A stretch of 64,000 bases of DNA from Vigna angularis (Eukaryota > Streptophyta > Magnoliopsida > Fabales > Fabaceae), in assembly GCF_016808095.1 (NCBI RefSeq), contig NC_068970.1, positions 11,142,501 to 11,206,500 of the forward strand. The letters run 5' to 3'. The notes beneath the pieces were generated by a model, which was not told the DNA's origin, did not search any database, and saw nothing but the letters and a program-made list of their open reading frames with translations. Of the stretch, positions 52,528 through 62,698 are shown one piece after another. Positions within the stretch are counted from its first letter, which is position 1; each line of letters opens with the position of its first letter. Made by a program: the position numbers and the translations under genes.

Positions 52528-53127
52528 ATGGAAGTCGAAGTGAAGCTGCGCCTCGCAGACGCCAACGCCCACCGCCGTGTCACCAGCTTGCTCTCCCCCT
52601 TCCACGTCGTCACCCACCGCCAGAAAAACCTCTTCTTTGACGGCGCTGCGTCCGAGCTCTCCGAGCGCCGCGCTGTGCTGCGCTTGCGCTTCTACGGTGA
52701 CGACGAGCGGTGCGTCGTTTCGCTGAAGGCGCGAGCGGTGCTGGTGGACGGCGTCAGTCGCGTGGAGGAGAACGAGGAAGATCTGGACCCGCGGGTCGGG
52801 CGCGAATGCGTTGCAGAGCCTGGGAAGTTGGGATCGGTGGAATCTAGGGTTTTGCGGAGGGTGAAGGAGGAGTTTGGAACTGAAAAGGGGTTTATAGGAT
52901 TGGGAGGGTTTGGGAACGTGAGGAATGTGTATGATTGGAAGGGATTGAAATTGGAGGTGGATGAAACTAAGTTTGACTCTGGGATTCTCTATGAGATCGA
53001 ATGTGAGAGTGCTGATCCCGAAGGAGCTAAACGGCTCCTTGAGGAGTTCTTGAAGGAGAATGAAATTGATTATTCTTACTCTACAGCCTCCAAATTTGCC
53101 ATCTTTCGATCTGGAAAACTGCCTTAG
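52528..53127 (+). CDS. TTM3: Triphosphate tunnel metalloenzyme 3 (CYTH-domain inorganic tripolyphosphatase)
   Basis: A 199-residue intronless frame. The diagnostic CYTH motif ExExK is at the very N-terminus (MEVEVKLRL, E2, E4, K6). Further tunnel-lining strands are visible: AVLRLRFYGD, CVVSLKAR, LKLEVDETKF and LYEIECES. Family members use a beta-barrel tunnel with divalent metal to hydrolyse tripolyphosphate; Arabidopsis TTM3 has tripolyphosphatase activity and affects root growth. I chose the ATG at 52528 because it places ExExK directly at the start, as in the family; the frame is open further upstream only through a TTG. It lies 34 nt downstream of CDC26 with no AUG inside the CDC26 frame, which favours leaky scanning or reinitiation from one mRNA. 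Confidence 0.95.
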   Translation: MEVEVKLRLADANAHRRVTSLLSPFHVVTHRQKNLFFDGAASELSERRAVLRLRFYGDDERCVVSLKARAVLVDGVSRVEENEEDLDPRVGRECVAEPGKLGSVESRVLRRVKEEFGTEKGFIGLGGFGNVRNVYDWKGLKLEVDETKFDSGILYEIECESADPEGAKRLLEEFLKENEIDYSYSTASKFAIFRSGKLP

Positions 53128-53448
53128 TCAGTGAAATTTGCCTGAGCGAGTGAAATTTGTGTACTTTTGAGTTATTTTATGCTCCTGCTGTTAAGTGTCT
53201 AAGAATAAAACAAACTCATGTCATATGAGCTGCTACTATTATTAATTTGAATCTGCCTAGTTTTTTCGTTTATGAATCTATATTGCAAATAGATTGTTCT
53301 TTCATTGGTTCTAAAATGATGCTAACTCTTACATAACTAGTAGTTGTGACACGCATCATTGCCGCGGTTTATATTAAGACAAATTTTCTCATTTTTACTG
53401 TGTTGATGCCTGTACTGCTTTGTTCTAAGAAGAGGATAGGGAAGGGTA

Positions 53449-54342
53449 CATGAAAAATAAGCTAATTTGCTATTATGTTATGTGTTTAGGATTTAGGATG
53501 GTTGAATGAAAGTGAATACAATTATTTTGCTTAAGGGTTAAAGGCAAACTTAATGCTCAGTCCTAGGATATATGTAACAATATAGTAACGTAAAGGAAGG
53601 GAGGACAAGTAATTACAGAAATTCTGCTTGTATAACCACCAAAACTTTTGATGAAACAAAGAATTTCAAACGTAATGAAAAAAAAATACAGACAGAATTT
53701 GCGGAAAGACAATACAGAGAATGTCAGAGCCACATATGCTAACTTTTTTCCCCACTCTGTCGTGCTAGTGCTACATATATAACTTTTGAACCACAGGATA
53801 TCAACCAACTAATTGGATATTTTGGGCTGAGTGCCACCTTATTCCCTCCTCGTTTGCCATGTGTATTACTGCCTTTGTCCCACAATTTCCCTCTGCCCTC
53901 ATATCTTCAGCTATACTCTGTTACAATACTTTATTATTCATCCGAGCAAAGATCACGATCCTGATACTGACAAAAATATATGTTCAGTAAGGAGAAGAGC
54001 TACTGGTATTGTGCTCCTGTGATGTGATTTGTCTTACGGGATCAAATTAATACAAGCAAGCTATTGCTAACAACATGCATGCCACTGGCGTCAAGTTTAC
54101 CTTAGTCATAGTAAGGAGTTGTAGAAGAGATTCACTAAATAGGAGGAGAACTAGTATAACTTGTATGATAATACATAAAATCATGTTATTGTTACGGTGA
54201 CTAATGAGGGATGTGAGAAACAAATTAAATTGTTAAGTGTTTATTATGAAAATAAGCTAATTAACGGTTATGTATTTAGGATTGAAAATGGTCAAATAGG
54301 ACTTAATACAACTTTGCTTAATGTTTGAAGGCAAAAACAAAC
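53449..54342. repeat. Diverged direct repeat pair downstream of TTM3
   Basis: Copies of about 100 bp at 53449-53555 and 54244-54342 both contain AATAAGCTAATT, a TTTAGGATT string, AATACAA, TTTGCTTAA and AAGGCAAA in the same order. They may be ends of an old insertion or a local duplication. Confidence 0.55.
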
Positions 54343-56986
54343 TGAGAAGATTCATTGTCCTGTTGTTTTTGTCTTGTGAAACAATGCTTAATCCTTGGGT
54401 TTATCATTGCCGCAACTAAGGAAAAAGGCCCTTGATTATGCTATACAAGCAATGGATGCTTCTATACAGAGCTGTAAAGCAGGACAATTTGTTACGTCTG
54501 TCTTTTCTTTCTCTGTTTCAGCGCTTTGCCTCAGTGTCCGGGTGAGAATAGGTAAGAGGAAGAGGGAGGCAACTGAGGAGTTACTTTTGCTGATTAATGT
54601 CGGAAGGCTGAATTAGAGGTTGTTCTGAACCTACGAGAAACTGTTTTGCTCAAGCTATGCTTATCTACTAATCTGGTTTATAATATCAGTACGAATAATA
54701 TGTTTGACAATGTGTGGCAGAGAGGTATTTGTAAAGGAAAGCATGCATATTTAGTCTGTGGTGAGCAACTATGAGGCCATTGTTGTTTTTCTGGTTTATA
54801 TGGTCCAGTACGCAGAAGAAGTTGGGAAGAATTGCAATTTGGTAGGGGTTGTGTAGCCGGCTACTGAAGACTGTTTTTCCATTTGAGGTTGAGGACACAG
54901 CATATCATATCATATGCAGTATATTATGTGAAGCCTATAAGCTTTGCAGTGTTTGTAGTATCCAAACCTATGGTTATGCAATATCAGCGGTTACTAATGT
55001 TATAAAGTTAGGATGCATGCAACTTAATAGATAGTCTGCGTAAGCTTGTAAGTAGAAAGATACTGAGGGGTTGAAAAGGGAATGTCAAGACAAGCTAGAT
55101 CTATAGCTAGAGGTTTGTTTGGTAATCCTTTCTTGGCTTTATGTATAATGTGTTTATGGTTCTTATTTTACCATTTTATGATATATCAGTTGCTTGCTGA
55201 TATAAAAAAAAGAGCTCGTTACAGAATATCTTCAGTGAATTATCCATCACAAATTTAAGGAGAGGAACTACTGTGCTCCTTCCGAATGTATGTTCTGCTA
55301 GATTTTTTTTTGGAAGTGATTTTTCATGAATAAAATGACTGGATTGGGATTCATATCAACAAATGGAAGTGATTTAAGATAATTTAAGCATATATATTTT
55401 TTTTATGGTTTTTACCTAAACATTTTCTCAAGTACTTCTTTACAGGTTATAATCAAATTATTTTTATTTGATGTATTTTCCTACTTGGTTACATAGTTTT
55501 CTTTCCAACCAAACTATTGTGGACAAGTTTCCTCAATTTTCTAACCAATAGTGGTTCTAAAAATTTAAGTTTCATAGTGCTGAGTTAAGAGTTCAATTTT
55601 CCAGTAAACTATTTACCTTTAATTTTATCATTTAGCTTTTGTTATGCAAAAGTAATTTATATTTATGAGATTTTTAAGTGTGAAAATATTCTCAACGTGA
55701 TACTTTAAACGGAGGTGGATTTAGTTTTATGATTCTAGCATTCATATTACTTTGGTCACTCTTTTATTTTATTTTTTTTAAACTATGCTAGCTTTTTTCA
55801 TTAATAATTAATTAGTATAAATTTTGTAAGAAAGAAATGATGTCCATATTATTATGTTTGTTCCTTTGTATTATTAAATATTTGATTATTTGTGTCTAAT
55901 AATTATTTTCGTTTTTCCCTTAGCCTAACATAAAAGGATGATGCTAAAATATGAAATATCAATTTGCTGGGATATGTTACTAAGATCACAACATGCTTTG
56001 AAAGAAATAACATCAAATATTTCATGTTTTCTTAACTATCAATAAATTTCTTATGATTTCTCAGTATGTGTTGTATTGTTCTGTAAAATAATGTGTGTTG
56101 TTTTATTGTATACAAATTTAACTTCGTGTATGTATTATATTTTATTTTAATTTTCAATTTTTTTATTGTTTAATTTTTTATCCCATCTAAACAAGGTTGT
56201 TTATCATATTTATTAACGGAAGTGTTAATTTGAATATAATATTTTTTAAAAATATAGAAAATTTATTTATTCCTACTAATTTTATCTTTATTATTATTTC
56301 AGAAAATCAACTTATTAAAAAATAATTATATTTATATAAAATAAAGATTTCCTTTATTTTTCTGAGTAAACTATATGTTATATATTTTTAATTCTAAATT
56401 TTATTCAGTTTTTTTAATAATGTTTCTGAGTTTATCCATAGATTCATTTATTATAAAATTAAAAATTTATTAAGCTATGTTACTTAAAAAATATATAAAC
56501 TTAAAAATACATATTTTCTTAAAAACTCTATGTATATTAAAAAAGAGAATAAATAAACCTGAATTGATTTAAAAAAATTCATTTTTGTTTTCAAAATATG
56601 TTTTAATAATTTAAATATTTTACTTTTAGAAAAATAAAAAAATTTAATGAAAGAAAAAATTATATAAAAGCCAATTGAATGTTGAACCAATTTGCTTATC
56701 TGTATAAAAAATTTAGTGTAATTTGACACTCTTTTTATTGAAATGGATAAATATTTAAATATGATATTATGTTTATCAGTTTGAAAAACTCGTGAGAAAG
56801 AAAATATAATTTTAAAGTAGAGTGATTATGACTTTTGTATAAATAATAAAATAATTGAATAATAGAGGTAGAGGTGAGGTGAAATATTTTGGTGCGGATG
56901 AATAATAGTATGTAAATTCTTAATGTCCATGTTCACATGTCCTAAATATGAGAAAGGGAAAATATGACGTTCAGGTCTGAGTAAAT

Positions 56987-57195
56987 TTAAAGTAAAAGAC
57001 AAATTGATTCAATTAATTTAAAGTAAAATACAAATTGATTCAATTCAAAATAAAGTTGTCCCAAGACATCACAACTTTTGGTTAAACTTAAATTTAATCT
57101 TTAGCAACTTAACATTTATATTGAAAATTTTCGGACATTTTATTTAGTTTAAAGTTCTAACATTTACATTCAAATTTTCGGACAATTTCATTTTA
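56987..57195. repeat. Two short tandem duplications
   Basis: A roughly 31 bp unit containing ACAAATTGATTCAATT is repeated twice (56987-57048). A roughly 55 bp unit containing AAATTTTCGGACA is repeated twice (57107-57195). Confidence 0.75.
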
Positions 57196-57789
57196 TTTAA
57201 TTTGAAGTTGTATTTGAAACAAAATTGTACAATTTAACCGTATTTATAATTTTTAAAATTTATTTTCATTTTTGTGCGTGCATGTGAATAAACCAAATAT
57301 GTCTCAATAATTTATCATAATTTTTGTCATTTTTTTAGGATTTGCAATGTTTTATTCTAAGAAATTTAAACTATTTTCAAATTTAATAATGATAATTATA
57401 ATTTTTCTAATCAACTTTAGACAAAACTGATTTACACAATTTCATGGTCTGTGTTGAATAATTTATATGTTTTGTATTTATTTAATTAGATAAAACTTAT
57501 CCATATGTCAAACTTGAATAACTTTAGAAATAATGGCTAGAATACTACAACCACAATCTTGAGTGAAATAAGTACTATGACCTTGATTTTCTTCAATAAA
57601 ATTAGATGTATTAATTTAACTTATGTCCATGGGTCAATCTTAACCATTCTTGAATAAGTTTCCTTTTATAGGACCAATAAATAAAGGGACCAAAACATAA
57701 CTCAAACTTCCAAAGCTTCCTCAGAGTGGGTCAGAGTCAGGGTAATTTGGTCCTAATATGCTTGAAGCGAGACCAAAGTTCCCCTGAAC

Positions 57790-58330
57790 CATAATTGAAG
57801 ATGGAATTGCGTTGGTAGGCAAAATTTATAACTCAAAGGTCAAAACAAGCTGAAAAGGGAAAGAAGTCGACATTGGACGACTTAAACCAAAGGTCAAGAT
57901 AAGTGAACATGAGTTAAAAGTTGAAACATACCGATTTAAGTTGAAGTCGATACGACTCAATTCAGGCTAATAGTCAAGACAAACTAACATAGGCTAAAGG
58001 ATAAGACAGACTAGACCATACTGAAGGTCGAAAAAACCTATCTCAAGCTAAGGTCGAGATAAACTTGTGGGGTTGAAAATTAAGATTGACGAAATCAAAC
58101 CCAAGGTTGAAACGAGCTAACAAAGTCACACCAGACCAAAGGTTGAGATTGGTATATCTATACCGTATGTCAATACGGTTCGACTTGAGTCGAAGATTGT
58201 GATAAACAAACCTAAGCCGAAAGTCAAGATAAATCATGTCAAAGATTAAGATTGATTGGTCTAGACTAAAGGTCGAGACAAGTCGATCCATACAAAAAAT
58301 CGAGTAAACCGATCTGAACCAAATATTTAA
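57790..58330. repeat. Degenerate minisatellite of GGTCGAGAT-type units
   Basis: An irregular array, roughly 30-45 bp per unit, in which AAAGGTCGAGA or close variants (AAGGTCAAGATAA, AAGGTTGAGAT, AAAGTCAAGATAAA) recur a dozen or so times. They are separated by CTAAACC/CTGAACC-type spacers. No coding frame runs through it. Confidence 0.75.
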
Positions 58331-59854
58331 TAATATATTTAAAAGAAAATCAATATTTTTCTACATTTAAAGAAAAACACATCAACTAATCTAACTAACA
58401 AAATTTTTTGAAAATAAAAGAGAAAAAATTATTGGTTCAACTTATTTCTTAATAAATAGTAACCATTAACATTATCAATTTTAAAAATACCCTTTTTAAC
58501 GAGGGAGTTTTTTAAATCTATGGATTTTTTTTATTATGGTGAGTCATAAAGAGCCTCTGCAGTGAGTCAAATTGACATGTATATATAAAATCATGCACTA
58601 TCACAATAATTATTTTTTCTCTCAATAACTGCATGCAATAAATTATCTGTTAAATAATCATGCATGATTGTAATGCGAAAATACGTCTGTTTTTATCATT
58701 TATTTATATGTGCCCCGCAAGCAGTTGTATTCAAGTAATGTTATTTGGTGTTACCTGTTTCACTCTATTTTTTATAAACCACTCCAGCACAAAATAAGAA
58801 ACACTCTCCAAGGTATAAATTTTCACCAGGATACCGAGCAAATTTTTTTTTTACCAGCCTTTAGAATAACAAAAATATGAATATAAAATACAAAATTTTA
58901 TAAGCGAAATATTATAGTTAAAAGAAATACGTGAAAGGAATCCAATACATATACAACCAAAAAAAATACCAAATCTAATTTTTTACACAATAATTTAGTG
59001 CCATAAAATATTAAAAAAATAATTATTCTATTTGGCTTATTCTTTATACTTTAAGCTAGATAAAAACTTTATACTGGGCCAAGACATCAGATAACTGAAA
59101 CTGTATTAAACACTATGATAAATCTATCATTAAACCAAAGAAGCAGCATTCAATTTATTTATAAAAATAGTATTAATAATGACATTAAAAATATTAATTC
59201 ATAATAGTATTAAAAATGGAAAAGAAAATGGTTTTTCCTTTTCAAGTTATCACATTACTTCAAAACATTCATAAATTACTACCACATAAATTTAAAAACA
59301 CAACAATAATAAAATTGTAAAATCTTTAATTTAATCACTCGAATCCCATACCATTGATTTTCTTTCTTGTAATTCATTTTATTAAGTTTCGTTCAAATTT
59401 TTATTGTACTTGTTTTTGTTAAATAATTTATTTCTTCTGTAGCTCTTTTGACAAAGAAGTATTTAAATTAACAAAATTTTAAGCATATGTACTTTAACAT
59501 TAATTAACCCTCTTAGAAAGCTAAGTTGGATAGTACAATACAACCACTGTACATGTACATTACTGACATTTCTATTATATTAAAGTTAAGTAAAACCACA
59601 ACATGCCCCACTGACTCAGTACTCATCTAGTTTTTGCTTTTTATACAATTGGGTTTCAATAACTCAAATAACTATGACAAGACTAAATAAAGTAGGCAAA
59701 AATTAACTCAAATAACAGACAATACACATAAATTGAACTTTTATATGTGGAGAAGGCTCCACTGGAAAGTTGAAAGAAACTTTAGTTCGGAGAACTAAGA
59801 TTAGCTAGGGCTTATATGGCAGAAAAAGAAAACACTGTACCATCTACTACACTT

Positions 59855-61701
59855 TTACTTCCTCTTCTTAGCAGGTGGCTGTGGAACCTCTTCTTCCTCT
59901 TCTTCATCTTCATCTTCGTCTTCATCTTCATCCTCTTCCTCATCCTCTTCTTCATCTTCATCTTCTTCATTATATTCATCACCATCTTCGCCATCTTTTC
60001 CACCTGCACCATTGGCCTCGGGATCATCCTCGGGCTCAGCCTCTTCATCACTTTCACCTGAGAAATCTTCATCTCCTTCCTCATCATCTTGATCATTTGC
60101 GTCGTCATCATCTTCTTCCTCCTCCTCGTCATCTGACTCGCTGGCATCCTTGTTCACAAGGTAAGTATGTCTTCCCTTGTAGAGATCAGCAAAAGGAAAC
60201 CTGAGAAGAATCGGCATACATCACTGCAAATGTTTCCAGACATAAAGCATTGTTATATTTTCCAAAGTGTTGCTTAAACTTATTCTCACCTTCCATCTAT
60301 TGGGGTCAATTCTGGGGTGATGTCAGTCAGCAGAGATCCGGCGGTCTGGGAAACAGACATAATCATTTATACCCACCCACTTCTATATGAAAGCGTGAAC
60401 TACACTAATGTGTCCCATAAAAATTAACCAAAAGGTAGAACACAAACCAAACTCATGACATAAACAAATCATAACCCGTGGCCTAATTATTGTATGGACT
60501 TATATTGTTACAATAAGAAGCTTCATCAGTAGCTTCCCAAGCAAGCAATCATGATGCGAACTGAACTCCGGAGATCACAGTTCCCTACTGAACACCAATC
60601 ATGGTCGCACAAAACAGAAAAGAAAATATCCATGTCTATTTTCACGAACAGAATGCAGAATATAAATTTAGCACAATTCAAGGAGAAGAAATTTCAAAAC
60701 AAGAAACCAATGCAGGCACCACTCACATGAAACTCCACATTAGAAAACTGTCCTACTGTTAAAGCATTGTCAATGTTTTGCTAGAACCATTGGTTAATTT
60801 CTTGAAGGAAATATCTAGTCAATGTGATGGTTCTATGAAAATCAGGTTCTAAGGTTTCGTTGACCATGTTACACAGACAAAAAGACAAACACAGCACTTA
60901 AAGCCAATCAAGCAAAAGAATGACCAATGCAGAAGAAATCAGGTTTAACGTAAAAAAGAATCTTAATCAAATTACAATAATTCGATTGCTTTTAATTTGA
61001 TCTGAAGAAATAAATAAAAAAGATGATATTTTAAGCACTCTATTAACAAAAAACAGCATTGGTTTACACGAACAACAAACAAACTATCATTCTTTCGCAC
61101 CTGACTAATTTTTTTTTTATTCGGAGCACAAATAAACGGACCAACTTCTGTAATCGAACACAACCAGCAGTCTAGCAGCATCAAAGAACAACAATTATGA
61201 ATAGGGCTCAGCTGCAACCAAATCCACCCCCAATCCGCACAAAAAAGGAAGCAGAGTATTTTACACGCTTTCCCCCCACACGAATGAAAAAAAGAATTCA
61301 CTATCAGCTCCCGTTGACTTTGACTACAACACAGAACGGTAAGATTTCAGGAAAAGAAATCCCTAAATTCCTCCCAAGATAAGAAGTAAAAAGCGAAAAA
61401 GGCGTTAAAATTCATGCGAGTAGAAAAAGTTTTGATGAACCGAAAAGAAATTTGAAAGAGCGTGTGAATTATTGAAAGTCTGGAAACACCAATTGTTCAC
61501 GCCGTTAACGATAATTCCACAACATGGATTGGGCATTTTAAGAGTTAAAATTAAAAGGAGAGGGTACGAAGGGAATACCAGAATGAGAAGGCAAAGGAGA
61601 GATTTGGCGGCGACAAGAATTGTGTCCACCACCATGTCCTCCACAACAGAGGCGGTGCGCATGGTCTTCTCCACCGTAATGAGAGAAGATAACTCCTCCA
61701 T
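59855..61701 (-). CDS. Highly acidic Asp/Glu-rich protein with basic C-terminal tail, copy B
   Basis: Minus-strand exons in coding order: 61701-61579, 60345-60290, 60200-59855. They encode 174 residues. Exon 2 reads TAGSLLTDITPELTPIDGR. Exon 3 begins FPFADLYKGRHTY, contains DEDFSG and DDPEAN, turns into a Glu/Asp tract and ends PQPPAKKRK. Intron positions and phases (0 and 2) are the same as in copy A 13 kb away on the same strand, and the same short motifs are conserved, so the two are paralogues. The basic KKRK tail suggests nuclear targeting. The biochemical role is unknown to me. A telo-box (AAACCCTAA on the minus strand) lies at 61858-61866. Long plus-strand frames opposite exon 3 are antisense reflections of the GAA/GAT codons. 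Confidence 0.85.
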
Positions 61702-62698
61702 AGTTGTAAGCTAAATATTCAGAAATAAAAAGGAATGAAAACGCAAAGAGAGAAGAGAGGAGGAATCTGAAAGAGAGTGAAGAGAATGGAAGAGAGAGAT
61801 TCGAAGTGGGAAAGAAGGGGTTCGGTCCGGTTAGGATAAACCCTTTTGTCGGTCCAGTTAGGGTTTTTGACAACAACAAATTGCTTATGTCACCCCCAAT
61901 GTTAATGAATACTTTGGCCAGGGTTTTATCATACAAGAAAAAAATCTTTTTATGTATTTAATATAATATATTTGTTAAAATTCCAAACCATTCCCAGGCT
62001 GTGAGAAACTGAAATATTAAGAAATCATATAAGAAAACATTAATGGTTAAACAACACGATCTTTGGTAAAAAAATAAAAAATAATTATTTTGGGGGCAGT
62101 TGATGTATGCCATCCATAATAAAAAATTATTGTTCATTTGTCTTCTAGGTATTTAAAAATGATTTTAATATATGGATGGATGGTTAATTACATAAAAGAA
62201 CCGTAGAGAAACTAATTTTAGATAGTAGTAAAAGTCATTTCATTTATTTAACTTTTGTTGTTAAAAGTATTTATAGATATAAAGATACTAAAAATATATT
62301 GTGATGAATTAATTAAGATATAAAGAAAAAAAAATGGTATAGTTTGGTTCGATGCAGAGGAAATGGAGTGACAAACAGAAAGACACCAAGTGGCGTGGCC
62401 TGCTATAATGATATCTATGAATAGACTCCTCTCTCTCATCAAATCTCAATTGCTATTGTCTCTTTGATTCCTTTGTATCGTTCAGAGAGGGTCAACAGGG
62501 ACGGCCATGACCCAAACCCTCTCTTTCTCTCTCCTTCGTTCTTTATCGCCTTCGCAGAAAAACCCTAGAAATTAACCAACCAACCAATCCTCTTTTCTCC
62601 ATTCCCCGAATTTCTTTTCTTAATTTTCGTTCAATCGCCAACCCCTCCCTCCAAGTCAACGCGGGAACCCCTAAATCAGGTTTCGAAAAGCTCGATCT
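61702..62698. promoter_or_regulatory. Divergent region between acidic gene B (-) and the TIP1-like gene (+)
   Basis: Contains the promoters of both genes. On the acidic-gene side lies a telo-box at 61858-61866. On the TIP1 side a CT-rich leader (about 62515-62545) is followed by AAACCCTAG at 62560-62568. The middle (61930-62330) is AT-rich with no gene. Confidence 0.5.

Larger units (their letters stand above)
53128..59854. other. Long intergenic region, no gene seen
   Basis: Includes the TTM3 3' UTR. It then holds moderately complex sequence to about 55,300 and strongly AT-rich DNA after that. A diverged direct repeat lies at 53449-53555 and 54244-54342. Small tandem repeats lie near 56987-57048 and 57107-57195, and a degenerate minisatellite at about 57790-58330. 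An isolated 73-residue frame near 54395-54616 starts at TTG and shows no domain. Confidence 0.6.

Noticed and set aside
52173..52613. 146-codon minus-strand frame over CDC26-TTM3
   Set aside because: It lies antisense to two recognised conserved proteins in GC-rich DNA, with no domain of its own.
54395..54616. 73-residue frame downstream of TTM3
   Set aside because: It starts at TTG, has no recognised domain and no flanking exons. It could be a decayed exon, but nothing supports that.
59816..60204. Long plus-strand and out-of-frame minus-strand frames at acidic gene B
   Set aside because: Same low-complexity shadow effect. The frame ending PQPPAKKRK is the one conserved between paralogues.
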